Assembly: GCF_000407565.1 (NCBI RefSeq)
Contig: NZ_ASWI01000003.1
Location: forward strand, 359,001 to 423,000
Source of the DNA: Enterococcus cecorum DSM 20682 = ATCC 43198
GTDB taxonomy: Bacteria; Bacillota; Bacilli; Lactobacillales; Enterococcaceae
Reading direction: 5' to 3'
Length of the DNA stretch: 64,000 nucleotides
The notes beneath the pieces are model-generated. The model did not search any database. It was not told the origin of the DNA and worked only from the letters and a program-made list of their open reading frames with translations. Every line of letters begins with the position of its first letter. Position 1 is the first letter of the stretch. Shown here in pieces: positions 27,069-36,331 of this stretch. Made by a program: the position numbers and the translations under genes.

Positions 27069-29567
27069 ATGGAGGATTTATTTACACCTAAAGCAAAAGA
27101 AGTCTTGATGTTAGCGCAAGAAGAAGCAAAATACTTCAAACATCAAACAATTGGCTCAGAGCATCTATTATTAGCTTTAGTGGTGGAAAAAGAAGGTATT
27201 GCGGGAAAAACTTTGCGTGAAATGAATATTCAAGAAAATGATATCCGTGAAGAAATCGAACATTACACCGGTTTTGGCATGGTGAAGCATTATCCTGATA
27301 ACTACTTCTTACCTTATTCGCCACGAGTGAAACAAATTATCGCTTATGCCAATGATGAAGCCAAACGTTCTGGTGCTGAAAAAATCGGGACGGAGCATTT
27401 ACTTTTAGGTTTATTACGCGATGAAGAAATTTTAGCTTCACGCATTATGCTCAATTTAGGGCTTAGTTTGTCAAGAATGCGTCAATTATTGAAGAAGAAA
27501 ATGGGTCAAGAACCTACACGCAATCAAATGCAAACACCTAATCGTCGTAAGCAACCAACCCAAGCAAAACAAGAAACTATGGAAGGTACCCCAACGTTGG
27601 ATGCCTTGGCTCGTGACTTAACCCGTCAAGCCATCGAACAACGCTTAGATCCAGTGGTTGGCCGGAATAAAGAGGTCCGCCGCTTAGTGCAAATTTTAAG
27701 CCGACGTACAAAAAATAATCCTGTACTTGTTGGGGAACCTGGTGTTGGAAAAACGGCAATTGTGGAAGGTTTGGCGCAACGCATTATTCATGGTCAAGTG
27801 CCAGAAGATATGTTGCATAAACGCGTGATGATGCTAGATATGGGTTCTTTAGTCGCTGGTACGAAATTTAGAGGCGAATTTGAAGAACGTTTGAAGAAAA
27901 TCATTGACGAAATCTACAATGATGGTCATATTATTCTCTTTATTGATGAAATTCATACCTTGATTGGTGCGGGAAGTGCAGAAGGTTCTGTGGATGCATC
28001 CAATATTTTAAAACCAGCCCTTGCCCGTGGCGAAATCCAATTAATCGGTGCGACCACCCTGAATGAATATCAAAAATATGTGGAAAAAGACAGTGCTTTA
28101 GAACGTCGCTTAGCCAAAGTGCAAGTCGATGAACCTAGTCAAGAAGAAGCCGTTCAGATTTTACAAGGCTTGCGTCCACGCTATGAAGAACACCATGGAT
28201 TGAGAATTTCCGATGAAGCGATTGAAGCAGCTGTAACGATGTCGGTGCGCTATATTCATTCTCGTCAATTGCCAGATAAAGCCATTGATTTGATTGATGA
28301 ATCAGCAGCTAAGGTCCGCTTAGATGCTAGCAACAAGCCTTCAAAGGTTGCTGATTTACAAAATGAATTGGTTCGGGTCAATGCAGAAAAAGAAGAAGCC
28401 ATTTATAATCAAGCGTTTGAACAAGCAGCTCAATTGCGTTTAGAAGAGCGGAAAATTGCTGAAAAATTAGCACAAGCCCAACAAAAACAAATCGAAAATC
28501 AAGAGTTGCAAGTGGTGAGTGCCGAAGATGTGGCTGAAGTTGTGTCACAATGGACCGGTGTGCCTGTGCAACAAATCGCTAAGAAAGAAAGTCAACGTTT
28601 GATGGATCTAGAAAAAATCTTGCATCAACGAGTCGTCGGTCAAGATAAAGCAGTCGTAGCGGTGTCTAGAGCTATTCGCCGTGCAAGAAGTGGCTTAAAA
28701 GATCCAAACCGTCCAATTGGTTCTTTCATGTTCTTAGGGCCAACTGGGGTAGGGAAGACGGAATTAGCCAAAGCCTTAGCCCAAGCGATGTTCGGTAGTG
28801 AAGATGCGTTAATTCGGGTAGATATGTCTGAATTCATGGAGAAATACTCGACTTCACGCTTGATTGGTTCGCCTCCAGGGTATGTAGGTTATGAAGAAGG
28901 CGGACAGTTAACAGAAAAAGTACGGACCAAACCTTATTCTGTTATCTTGTTAGATGAAGTAGAAAAAGCCCATCCAGATATCTTTAACATCTTATTACAA
29001 GTTTTGGATGATGGTTACTTAACCGATGCCAAGGGACGCAAAGTTGATTTTAGAAATACGATTTTGATTATGACTTCTAACTTAGGTGCAACGCAATTAC
29101 GCGAAGAAAAGAGTGTCGGTTTCAATGCGGTGGACCAAAGCAAAGACCAAAGAGCGATGGAAAAACGTATTTTAGAAGAATTGAAGAAAGCATATCGTCC
29201 AGAGTTCTTGAACCGTATCGATGAAACTGTGGTCTTTAATTCATTAGATGCGAGCGAAATTCATGAAATTGTGAAAATCATGAGTCGTCAAATTGTCGCA
29301 CGTATGGCAGAACAAGGCATTCAATTGAAGATTACGCCAAGTGCCATTGATGTCATCGGTAAAGCCGGCTTTGATCCAGAATACGGTGCACGGCCAATTC
29401 GTCGGGCATTGCAACGTGAAATTGAAGATAAGCTAAGTGAAGCGTTGATTTCTGGCCAAGTTCAATTAGGCGATGCAGTGACAATCGGTGCTTCTAAAGG
29501 CAATATCACTTTGACTGTCAAGAATAGCAAAACCCAACCGCTTGAACTTGTCGGTAGTGGTAAATAA
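27069..29567 (+). CDS. clpC: AAA+ chaperone/protease subunit ClpC
   Basis: Hexameric unfoldase that feeds ClpP and controls stress proteolysis, 832 residues. The N-domain has two Clp repeats ('[19 protein letters not shown]' and a second near residue 80). D1 has Walker A '[14 protein letters not shown]' and Walker B '[13 protein letters not shown]'; the middle domain carries a UVR-like stretch ('[20 protein letters not shown]'); D2 has '[14 protein letters not shown]' and '[12 protein letters not shown]'. The ClpP-binding loop lies after 'LNRIDETV'-type sensor residues. It is cotranscribed with ctsR and followed by a terminator. Confidence 0.96.
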   Translation: MEDLFTPKAKEVLMLAQEEAKYFKHQTIGSEHLLLALVVEKEGIAGKTLREMNIQENDIREEIEHYTGFGMVKHYPDNYFLPYSPRVKQIIAYANDEAKRSGAEKIGTEHLLLGLLRDEEILASRIMLNLGLSLSRMRQLLKKKMGQEPTRNQMQTPNRRKQPTQAKQETMEGTPTLDALARDLTRQAIEQRLDPVVGRNKEVRRLVQILSRRTKNNPVLVGEPGVGKTAIVEGLAQRIIHGQVPEDMLHKRVMMLDMGSLVAGTKFRGEFEERLKKIIDEIYNDGHIILFIDEIHTLIGAGSAEGSVDASNILKPALARGEIQLIGATTLNEYQKYVEKDSALERRLAKVQVDEPSQEEAVQILQGLRPRYEEHHGLRISDEAIEAAVTMSVRYIHSRQLPDKAIDLIDESAAKVRLDASNKPSKVADLQNELVRVNAEKEEAIYNQAFEQAAQLRLEERKIAEKLAQAQQKQIENQELQVVSAEDVAEVVSQWTGVPVQQIAKKESQRLMDLEKILHQRVVGQDKAVVAVSRAIRRARSGLKDPNRPIGSFMFLGPTGVGKTELAKALAQAMFGSEDALIRVDMSEFMEKYSTSRLIGSPPGYVGYEEGGQLTEKVRTKPYSVILLDEVEKAHPDIFNILLQVLDDGYLTDAKGRKVDFRNTILIMTSNLGATQLREEKSVGFNAVDQSKDQRAMEKRILEELKKAYRPEFLNRIDETVVFNSLDASEIHEIVKIMSRQIVARMAEQGIQLKITPSAIDVIGKAGFDPEYGARPIRRALQREIEDKLSEALISGQVQLGDAVTIGASKGNITLTVKNSKTQPLELVGSGK

Positions 29568-29583
29568 GATAGATTTTCAGCAG

Positions 29584-29616
29584 ACTGGGGTCATTGTGCT
29601 CTGGTCTGTTTTTGAA
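29584..29616 (+). terminator. Terminator of ctsR-clpC
   Basis: CAGAC...GGTCTG arms around a GC-rich loop, followed by TTTTTG. Confidence 0.7.
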
Positions 29617-29917
29617 GTTGTTTTAAAAAGAAGGGCTTGCTTTTTAATGATTTCGTGTTAAGTATCACAAAATCGGTGGATTCGCTCAGATAGGTTTGAT
29701 ACGATAAAAATATCAATTGTGAAATATTTTTTTAACGAGAAAGTTTTTTAATCCTTTAGAATCATCCTATTTTTAATCGTTGTTATCTTTCAAGAAATAA
29801 CATAAGTATCAATAAAAAGTCGGCGCCGTTTCATTGCACAAACACTGAATTAATGATACAGTAAATAGTGCTTGTTACATATAAATTTGAATTATGACAA
29901 AGAATTGAGGTTTTTTG
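29617..29917 (+). other. Gene-free AT-rich interval before the U32 genes
   Basis: No ORF, RNA gene or repeat is recognisable. It must hold the promoter of the U32 operon. A GGCGCC at 29822-29827 stands out in AT-rich DNA, but no clear -35/-10 pair or hairpin leader was found. Confidence 0.4.
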
Positions 29918-30838
29918 ATGATTAATATTGTCGCAACGGTAGAATCTTTGGCCCAAGCTGAGCAATTATTACCGTATGTAGATACTATCTTTTTTGGTGA
30001 AGAACGTTTTGGCCTACGCTTGCCAGCCAGCTTTACCAGAGAAGAACAAAAACAATTAGTAGACTTAGCCCATCAGCACGGCAAAAAAGCGATGATTGCG
30101 GTAAACGGGATTATGCATCCGGAAAAGATGAAAGAAATCCCTGAATACTTGGCTTTTCTACGTTCAATCAATGTAGATGTGATTTCCCTTGGCGACCCTG
30201 GGATTATCTATGTGATGCGCAAAAATCCAGAATTGACCGTACCTTTTATTTATGATGGGGAAACATTGGTTACGAGTGCGCGTCAAATTAACTTCTGGGC
30301 GAAAAAAGGCGCATTAGGAGCTGTCCTTGCCCGCGAAGTGCCTTTTGAAGAGATGAAAGTGATGTCTCAAGAGCTACAAGTCCCCGCAGAAGTTTTAGTC
30401 TATGGCGCGACTTGCATCCATCAATCCTTACGTCCGCTTTTACAAAATTACTATAACTTTACGCAACAAAAAGAATCGGTGAAAAAAGAGCGCGGACTAT
30501 TCTTAAGTGAACCAAAAAAAGAAGAAACCCATTATTCGATTTACGAAGATAGCCATGGCACGCATATTTTTGCTGATAAAGATATTCAATTGATGAATGA
30601 ATTAACAGATTTAGTGGCCTATCATTTTACGACTTGGAAATTAGACGGTATCTATTGCCCTGGAGAAGGCTTTGTGGCGATTGCGAAGGCTTTTGATACG
30701 GCCAGAAAAGCCATTGAAGCGAACAATTTTACCGATGAATTGCAAGCACAACTTGTCGCTACGATTGAGGCAAATCATCCTGTCAATCGCGAATTAACGA
30801 CTGGTTTTTACTATATCGAACCAGATGCTATTAAATAA
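29918..30838 (+). CDS. U32-family protein, YrrN/TrhP1-like (tRNA hydroxylation)
   Basis: A 306-residue U32 'peptidase' family protein. These proteins, with prephenate and iron-sulfur chemistry, hydroxylate U34 of tRNAs (ho5U) rather than act as classical peptidases. In Bacillus a shorter (YrrN) and a longer (YrrO) member are adjacent, as here. The barrel-like fold shows 'DTIFFGEERFGLRLP', 'DVISLGDPGIIYV' and 'VLVYGATCIHQS'. ATG 29918 is chosen (TTGAGG seven bases upstream) over the TTG before it. It lies 12 bases before the second U32 gene. Confidence 0.85.
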   Translation: MINIVATVESLAQAEQLLPYVDTIFFGEERFGLRLPASFTREEQKQLVDLAHQHGKKAMIAVNGIMHPEKMKEIPEYLAFLRSINVDVISLGDPGIIYVMRKNPELTVPFIYDGETLVTSARQINFWAKKGALGAVLAREVPFEEMKVMSQELQVPAEVLVYGATCIHQSLRPLLQNYYNFTQQKESVKKERGLFLSEPKKEETHYSIYEDSHGTHIFADKDIQLMNELTDLVAYHFTTWKLDGIYCPGEGFVAIAKAFDTARKAIEANNFTDELQAQLVATIEANHPVNRELTTGFYYIEPDAIK

Positions 30839-30850
30839 GGAGAGACTATC

Positions 30851-32122
30851 ATGACTGTTCAATATAAACGACCCGAGATTCTAGCACCAGCTGGGACACT
30901 CGAAAAATTAAAAACAGCCATCCATTATGGGGCAGACGCTGTATATATTGGTGGAAATGCCTATGGATTGCGTTCACGTGCGGGTAATTTTACCTATGAA
31001 GAAATGAAAGAAGGCGTGGAGTTTGCCAAGGCGCACAATGCCAAAGTCTATGTGGCGGCTAATATGGTCACGCACGAAGCCAACCAAGCAGGGGCTGGTG
31101 AATTTTTCCGTGAATTGCGTGATGTGGGGATTTCTGCGGTTATCGTTTCAGACCCGGCTTTAATCGAAATTTGTATTACTGAAGCACCAGGATTGCCTGT
31201 TCATTTATCCACACAAGCTTCAGCCACCAACTTTGAAACCTTAGAATTTTGGAAAGAAGAAGGTTTAGAGCGTGTGGTATTAGCGCGTGAAGTTTCTATG
31301 GAAGAGGTCGCAACGATTCGCCAAAATACGGATATCGAGATTGAAGCCTTTATTCATGGGGCGATGTGTATCTCTTATTCAGGGCGTTGTACATTGTCTA
31401 ACCATATGTCCATGCGTGATGCCAATCGTGGCGGTTGCTCACAATCTTGTCGTTGGAAATATGACTTATATGACATGCCATTCGGAACTGAACGTCGCAG
31501 CTTGGTGAAAAATGGGGCAGTTGCGGAAGAGTTTTCGATGAGTGCCGTAGATATGTCGATGATTGAACATTTGCCAGACTTGATTAAAAATGGTGTAGAT
31601 AGTTTCAAGATTGAAGGCCGTATGAAGTCTATTCACTATGTCTCAACGGTATGTAATGTTTATCGTGCAGCCGTGGATAGCTTTATGGCAGATCCAGAAA
31701 ATTATGTCTGCAAACAAGAGTGGATTGATGAACTATGGAAAGTGGCGCAACGTGAATTAGCGACTGGTTTTTACTATCATATCCCAACAGAAAATGAACA
31801 ATTATTTGGTCCACGTCGTAAAATTCCAGAATATAAATTTATTGGTGAAGTAATTAGCTATGATGAAGAGACCAAAATTGCGACCATTCGCCAAAGAAAT
31901 CACTTTAGCGTAGGCGATGAAATCGAGATTTATGGACCTGGCTTCCATCATTTCCATCAAAGTGTAGAATGGATGAAAAATGAAGAGGGCGAAATGATTG
32001 ATCGTGCACCAAATCCGATGATGCTCTTAACAATGCCGGTTGCTGAACCAGTCAAACCAGGCGATATGTTACGAAAGAAAAAAGAAGAAAAGGTTAGAGA
32101 GAAAAAAGTCGCTCAAGCCTAA
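30851..32122 (+). CDS. U32-family protein, YrrO/TrhP2-like (tRNA hydroxylation)
   Basis: The 423-residue catalytic-type U32 partner. The N-terminus 'RPEILAPAGTLEKLKTAIHYGADAVYIGG' is diagnostic. The family Cys cluster, thought to hold an Fe-S centre, is seen in 'AMCISYSGRCTLSNHMSM' and 'GGCSQSCRWKYDLY'. 'DSFKIEGRMKSIHYV' and 'ATGFYYH' are further signature motifs. The C-terminal beta-barrel domain (about 330-410) and a Lys/Glu-rich tail end the protein. With the gene before it, it forms the trhP-type pair for ho5U34 synthesis. Confidence 0.9.
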   Translation: MTVQYKRPEILAPAGTLEKLKTAIHYGADAVYIGGNAYGLRSRAGNFTYEEMKEGVEFAKAHNAKVYVAANMVTHEANQAGAGEFFRELRDVGISAVIVSDPALIEICITEAPGLPVHLSTQASATNFETLEFWKEEGLERVVLAREVSMEEVATIRQNTDIEIEAFIHGAMCISYSGRCTLSNHMSMRDANRGGCSQSCRWKYDLYDMPFGTERRSLVKNGAVAEEFSMSAVDMSMIEHLPDLIKNGVDSFKIEGRMKSIHYVSTVCNVYRAAVDSFMADPENYVCKQEWIDELWKVAQRELATGFYYHIPTENEQLFGPRRKIPEYKFIGEVISYDEETKIATIRQRNHFSVGDEIEIYGPGFHHFHQSVEWMKNEEGEMIDRAPNPMMLLTMPVAEPVKPGDMLRKKKEEKVREKKVAQA

Positions 32123-32134
32123 TGAATACCAATA

Positions 32135-32176
32135 AACTTAGACCAGAGACGGATAGTGTTTCTGGTCTGTTTTTTT
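32135..32176 (+). terminator. Terminator of the U32 operon (duplicated unit, copy 1)
   Basis: AGACCAGA (32140-32147) pairs with TCTGGTCT (32161-32168), followed by a run of T. The 40 bases starting AACTTAGACCAGAGACGGAT recur almost unchanged at 32593-32632. Confidence 0.9.
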
Positions 32177-32253
32177 GAATCAAAGGAAGTGGTCAATCGA
32201 GTTGAATAGTAATGTCGTTTGCGTTACAATTGTACATGAAGGAGGGATAGTCG

Positions 32254-32553
32254 ATGGTCAAAAATGCGACATTAAATTTAAGAGTGGATGCTTCAGTTAA
32301 GGAAAAAGCAGAAAGTGTATTGTCTAAATTAGGGATACCGATGTCTACTGCAATAGATATGTATTTGAATCAAATCGCACTGACAGGAGGAATCCCTTTT
32401 AAAGTTGCCTTGCCTCATGCACCAGAAACTATCGATATGGGGAGATTAAGTAAAGAAGAAATTTCTGACTTATTGCAAGCAGGAATGAACGATGTGCTTG
32501 CAGGAAGAGTTTGTGATGCAAAAGATGCCTTTGAAGATTTTGAAAAGAAGTAG
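32254..32553 (+). CDS. RelB/DinJ-type antitoxin, apparently orphan
   Basis: A 99-residue antitoxin-like protein. The N-terminal ribbon-helix-helix is typical of RelB/DinJ: 'ATLNLRVDASVKEKAESVLSKLGIPMSTAIDMYLNQI' followed by 'TGGIPFKVALP'. The acidic C-terminus would normally wrap the toxin. ATG 32254 follows GAAGGAGGG. No RelE/YafQ-type toxin gene follows: the stop is 40 bases before a terminator, then comes a CPBP gene. It is bounded by two copies of the same terminator, which suggests an inserted or rearranged cassette. It may act alone as a regulator or counter toxins elsewhere. Confidence 0.85.
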   Translation: MVKNATLNLRVDASVKEKAESVLSKLGIPMSTAIDMYLNQIALTGGIPFKVALPHAPETIDMGRLSKEEISDLLQAGMNDVLAGRVCDAKDAFEDFEKK

Positions 32554-32592
32554 AGATTGTACTTGTCAATCATTTTATGGTTAAAATTATCC

Positions 32593-32632
32593 AACTTAGA
32601 CCAGAGACGGATAGTGTTTTTGGTCTGTTTTT
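32593..32632 (+). terminator. Duplicated terminator, copy 2
   Basis: Near-identical copy of the 32135-32174 unit; AGACCA (32598-32603) pairs with TGGTCT (32621-32626). The one difference is C to T in the right arm (TTTTTGGTCT). Confidence 0.85.
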
Positions 32633-32670
32633 AGTATAATGAATTTGTTATCTAAAAGGAGGCGTAAAAA

Positions 32671-33336
32671 ATGGAAAATATTAAAAATCCAATTATTCGC
32701 TATTTATTGGCTATATTATTGTTTATCGGATTATTTCTTTTGGATCAGATTGCTTTTGTCTTTCCAATTATCGGAAAGCAAATATCGGATAATCAATCAT
32801 TTGTATTAGCAATTGGTGTTTTATTGATGGGGATAGTTGTGAGTGTTGCCTGCTATCTTGCTAGAAAGAATGGTTCGCTAAAGCCACTGCGTCAAACGAT
32901 TACGAAACAAAACTGGAAATTTATTTTAGGGATGTTTGCCTTAACCTATATTTCGCAACTCGCTTTACAATTAATCTTTCAGTTTCTAGGCATTTCTGGT
33001 AATACAGTTAATCAACAGGTAATCGAGCAATCTATGAATAGTCTGCCACGTTGGTATATGGGACTGATGATTTTGATTGTGGCACCAATAGTAGAAGAAT
33101 TTTTTTGTCGCTCGCTAGTGTTTCAGACGATTCGTAATAAAAAAGTGGCATTTATTGTAGCAATGCTGATCTTTACACTGTTACATGTGCAAACGCTCGA
33201 ATGGAATGTACTGATTTACTTAGTGATGAGTTTGATTTTGACCGCTACCTATGCACGTCACGAAAACTTAAATGAAAGTATAACCGTTCATTTCTTAAAT
33301 AATTTAATCGGTTTTGTGGCATTGTTAGTGATGTAA
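32671..33336 (+). CDS. CPBP-family intramembrane metalloprotease
   Basis: A 221-residue CAAX protease/bacteriocin-processing family protein with about seven hydrophobic helices. The active-site motif 'APIVEEFFCRSLVF' (EExxxR) and the histidine motifs 'FTLLHVQTLEW' and 'HFLNNLIGF' are all present, so it should be catalytically competent. In Gram-positive bacteria such proteins give bacteriocin immunity or mature peptides. No bacteriocin gene is adjacent; the RiPP cluster lies about 4 kb away. ATG follows AAAGGAGG. A terminator follows. Confidence 0.88.
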   Translation: MENIKNPIIRYLLAILLFIGLFLLDQIAFVFPIIGKQISDNQSFVLAIGVLLMGIVVSVACYLARKNGSLKPLRQTITKQNWKFILGMFALTYISQLALQLIFQFLGISGNTVNQQVIEQSMNSLPRWYMGLMILIVAPIVEEFFCRSLVFQTIRNKKVAFIVAMLIFTLLHVQTLEWNVLIYLVMSLILTATYARHENLNESITVHFLNNLIGFVALLVM

Positions 33337-33348
33337 GAAATAATGTAG

Positions 33349-33382
33349 AGAAGAATCCTATCATTTGGGGTTCTTCTTTTTG
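33349..33382 (+). terminator. Terminator
   Basis: AGAAGAATCC pairs with GGGGTTCTTCT around TATCATTT, then TTTT. Confidence 0.8.
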
Positions 33383-33451
33383 CTATTTGTAATAAACGTT
33401 TTTTTTGTTACAATAATTTTGAGAAAATAATTAGAGAGTGGAGGGGTAAAA

Positions 33452-33997
33452 TTGTTGTGGATGGTAGTATTTGGTGTATTTTACATTTTTATCTCACAAA
33501 AATATCAAACGCCATATGTGGATTTGGCTTGCTTTTTACTTGTGAGTGTGGCGAGCTTGTATGGTGGATTTAATATGGTAGCTATAGGTGTTTTGCTATG
33601 GTTGAGTGCGGGATTAAGTTGTTATCGTTTCTACATATGGGCTAAGCGTTTCGATAAACAAAAACAGCCCTCTCTGCCGGTAAGATGGGAATATCTAATC
33701 ATGTCCACGGTTGCTTTTCAATTGGCCTATTTAGAAAAAGACGTATTCAAGACATTGCCGTTATTTGTGTTAGCTTTAGTGATTGTGGTAGAAATTTTAT
33801 TAATGATTTTATATTTTTACGCTTGGTTTAAAGATTCTCGTTTCCTACCGCGTGAAAAAATAATTGTTTCAGAGGTAATTACCCTCAGTGGCGTATTTTT
33901 CTATTTGATTAGTTATACCTCCGTTTGCGAGACATATATAGGCTTGATATTATGGTTACTACTTGTCATTCATTGGTTTGTGATGAGAGAATCATAG
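33452..33997 (+). CDS. Polytopic membrane protein of unknown function (181 aa)
   Basis: I do not recognise the family. About six hydrophobic helices fill the 181 residues, with short basic loops ('WAKRFDKQKQPSLPVRWEY', 'FKDSRFLPREK'). Translation probably starts at a TTG (33452 or 33455), because GTGGAGGGG is correctly placed for these; the next ATG, 33461, is 13 bases from the RBS. It stands alone between two terminators. No catalytic motif is visible. Confidence 0.6.
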   Translation: MLWMVVFGVFYIFISQKYQTPYVDLACFLLVSVASLYGGFNMVAIGVLLWLSAGLSCYRFYIWAKRFDKQKQPSLPVRWEYLIMSTVAFQLAYLEKDVFKTLPLFVLALVIVVEILLMILYFYAWFKDSRFLPREKIIVSEVITLSGVFFYLISYTSVCETYIGLILWLLLVIHWFVMRES

Positions 33998-34037
33998 TGC
34001 TATAAAAAACCTTTTATGGTTATCCTAAGTAATAAAT

Positions 34038-34076
34038 AATCGCACAAATGTTTCATCAACAATTGTGCGATTTCTT
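34038..34076 (+). terminator. Terminator
   Basis: AATCGCACAA (34038-34047) pairs perfectly with TTGTGCGATT (34063-34072), then TCTTTCT. It also closes the minus-strand transcript from the two-component system, though with a poorer T-run that way. Confidence 0.75.
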
Positions 34077-34095
34077 TCTAATTGAAATATCCAAC

Positions 34096-34155
34096 TTACT
34101 TTTTTCCTCGAATCCATTCAAAAAACCAAGTAAGATCATTTGTCAATAACATCAT
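34096..34155 (-). CDS. Putative signal peptide ORF (19 aa) next to the AgrC/A-like system
   Basis: On the minus strand, AGTAGGGGGAAAATAGTT precedes ATGATG, which reads MMLLTNDLTWFFEWIRGKK and stops. It lies 117 bases after the kinase stop codon, on the same strand, with no terminator between. The peptide is aromatic and amphipathic (WFFEWI) with a basic tail (RGKK), like streptococcal competence peptides or short toxin-like peptides. There is no Gly-Gly leader and no AgrB gene, so a linear, leaderless or alternatively exported peptide would be implied. A longer in-frame reading exists (47 residues from an upstream ATG without an RBS). A signalling role is inference from position and RBS. Confidence 0.5.
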   Translation of the reverse strand: MMLLTNDLTWFFEWIRGKK

Positions 34156-34272
34156 AACTATTTTCCCCCTACTAGTTCTTGATATGACTAGTTTAGCAAC
34201 TTCTTTATTTTTGACTAGAAGGAGTTTGCTCAACAACATTAAATCTGTGGTGAATGACAGTTAAGATAAATA

Positions 34273-35580
34273 CTAAAGGAAAATTTCAGCAATAACAGTT
34301 CCTTGTTTATAAAATAAATTGAATTGATTATCGTATTTTTTAGCAATATCTTTGACATTTCTTAGTCCCAATCCATGATTAAATGTATCATGTTTAGAGG
34401 TAACAATTGTGTTGTTCTCAATTTTAATTGGATGATTCACGGGATTGACTATACTTAGATAAGGACGACATTTGGTAAATTCACTGACTGTAATTTCAAT
34501 CCACCGCTGATTTACGGGCATTTTCTCGGCTGATTCTAAGGCGTTTTTGAATAAATTGTAGAAAACGACACCTAAATCATAAGAATCGGTTTCTAGTTCA
34601 AGTGGTAAATGCCCGTTAATTGTTACATCGATTCCTTTACTTTTGGCTTGATCCAATAAATTTTTTAATAAAGAATCTATAATCAAATTACCAGTATATT
34701 TTTTTTGATTTTCGAGTAACGAGTATTCGTTCATTTTTTTTAGATAATCCTTTAGAGCAGTATAGTCCTGCTTTTCGATAAGTGTGTTTAAGATAATCAT
34801 ATGCGCTTGGTAGTCATGCCGGAATTTTCTGAGTTGCGTATCTTGTTTGATTTTATTTTTTAAATATTCCTGCTGCATTTGATAAAATTTATCTTGTAAT
34901 CTTTGTTTTTCCTCTAATAAGTGCCGATTTGTATTTAAGAATGCTTGGTAAACAACTAAATATAGGAGTAACAGACAAGCAATAGAAGTGCAACTACCAA
35001 TAACTACGAATGTTCTTGAATTGTCAAAATGAATAGCAACATATTGCCAAGCGCTGAGAATGGCGAGCGTTGCAAAGACTGTTGTGTAGAAAATAATATA
35101 TTGTCTAATCGTCAATTCAATAGGATTGTTGTTGAATTTTTTACGATAATATAAAATACTAAGCAAAATAGCAAGTGTACAGATATTTACAAGTAGAAAA
35201 GAATAAAAATCACTATAAATTAAATGAATGATTTTTCCGTTTATTAAAATTCCTTCAAACATCAATAGAGTTACTGAAATAGCTGAAGTTGCTAGGTAGA
35301 TAAACGGATAGATTGCTAGGGCACGTTTGCGATTGGGTGGTTCAACTAATAGATGAATTAATGAAAAAAGTAATATACATAAGGGCTCTTTATAAATTGG
35401 CGGTAAAGTATCAAGAAAAAGGAAATAAATAGCTATCATGCCACCTGTTACCAGTAACCATTTAGTTATATTTTTAGAAAAAGAAAAGCCCTCTAGAATT
35501 TGATACCCTAATAAACAAGCACTACCATCGAAAAATATTCTTAATAAGTCCCATAAAAAGGGAATTAAATGCTTCTCCAT
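34273..35580 (-). CDS. AgrC/ComD-like peptide-sensing histidine kinase
   Basis: A 435-residue kinase of the HPK10 (AgrC, ComD, FsrC) type. The N-terminal half (about 1-205) holds six to seven hydrophobic helices. A coiled-coil stretch follows, then the phospho-acceptor box 'LRKFRHDYQAHMIIL' (His), the N-box 'GVVFYNLFKNALESAEK' and the G-box 'NHGLGLRNVKDIAKKYD'. Such kinases sense extracellular peptides. Its start overlaps the end of the response regulator by 16 bases, so both are coupled in one operon. No agrB- or fsrB-type processing gene is nearby. The 19-residue ORF downstream is the best candidate ligand gene. Confidence 0.88.
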   Translation of the reverse strand: MEKHLIPFLWDLLRIFFDGSACLLGYQILEGFSFSKNITKWLLVTGGMIAIYFLFLDTLPPIYKEPLCILLFSLIHLLVEPPNRKRALAIYPFIYLATSAISVTLLMFEGILINGKIIHLIYSDFYSFLLVNICTLAILLSILYYRKKFNNNPIELTIRQYIIFYTTVFATLAILSAWQYVAIHFDNSRTFVVIGSCTSIACLLLLYLVVYQAFLNTNRHLLEEKQRLQDKFYQMQQEYLKNKIKQDTQLRKFRHDYQAHMIILNTLIEKQDYTALKDYLKKMNEYSLLENQKKYTGNLIIDSLLKNLLDQAKSKGIDVTINGHLPLELETDSYDLGVVFYNLFKNALESAEKMPVNQRWIEITVSEFTKCRPYLSIVNPVNHPIKIENNTIVTSKHDTFNHGLGLRNVKDIAKKYDNQFNLFYKQGTVIAEIFL

Positions 35581-36299
35581 ACCAAATCTCTCCTAAATGT
35601 AAAATAAGCTTCTTTTAATTTTGGATAGAATCTTCGCCCTACAGGAATGGTTTCTTGGTTAGATAAGCTAGCTGAGGTTACAGTAATTTTTTCCGACTGT
35701 ATTAATGAAATAATATACGATTTATGGCATCTGATGAAAGGTAGTTCTACAAATTTTTGTTCTAAATCTTTTATTCGACTTAAAATCAGAAAATTGTCTT
35801 TTTTATTTACTAAGTGTACTTCGATATAGCGATCATCTACTTTGAAGTACACAAATTCATCTATAGAATGACGATGAATAACATTAAAGATATCGGTAAA
35901 TTCAAGCACTTTTTCTTTTTCAGTGATTTGCAGGTATTGTTGAATTTTCTTCTCTAAGTCAAAATCATTCGTAGGTTTGTTTAAAAAGCCTAATGTTTTT
36001 GTACCAAAGGCCTCATATATATGTTCTTGATGGTTTGTAGTAAAGACGATATATCGTACTAATTTTTGATTGCTTAACTTATCTTTTAATGTGAGTCCGT
36101 CCATTTCTGGCATATCAATGTCTAAAAATAGCATATCAATGGAGGTGGAATGAGGTTTAGTTATGTAATTAAGGACTTCTTGTCCATTATTAAATTTTAA
36201 TATAGTTACATCAATTTTCATTTTTTTGCATAGAGAATATAATTGTTCTTCTAATGTTTCTTGAAAAAGTCGTTCGTCATCGCAGATTGCAAAAATCAT
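35565..36299 (-). CDS. LytTR-family response regulator (AgrA/ComE-like)
   Basis: A 244-residue transcription activator. The receiver domain shows 'ICDDERLFQ', the phospho-acceptor Asp in 'DMLFLDIDMPEMDG', 'YIVFTTNHQEHIYEAF' and Lys in 'GFLNKPTND'. The C-terminal LytTR DNA-binding domain includes 'FVYFKVDDRYIEVHLV', 'FIRCHKSYIISL' and 'IPVGRRFYPKLKEAYF'. ATG 36299 is chosen because GCGAGGTG lies seven bases upstream; a GTG nine bases earlier is within the RBS. It is the first gene of the operon. Tandem repeats upstream of its promoter suggest autoactivation. Confidence 0.9.
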   Translation of the reverse strand: MIFAICDDERLFQETLEEQLYSLCKKMKIDVTILKFNNGQEVLNYITKPHSTSIDMLFLDIDMPEMDGLTLKDKLSNQKLVRYIVFTTNHQEHIYEAFGTKTLGFLNKPTNDFDLEKKIQQYLQITEKEKVLEFTDIFNVIHRHSIDEFVYFKVDDRYIEVHLVNKKDNFLILSRIKDLEQKFVELPFIRCHKSYIISLIQSEKITVTSASLSNQETIPVGRRFYPKLKEAYFTFRRDLVWRSI

Positions 36300-36331
36300 T
36301 CGAATCACCTCGCTAATAGCTGTACATATTT

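Noticed and set aside
34082-34264. Plus-strand ORF of 60 codons downstream of the membrane protein
   Set aside because: No RBS, and it overlaps on the opposite strand the better supported 19-residue ORF; low-complexity translation.
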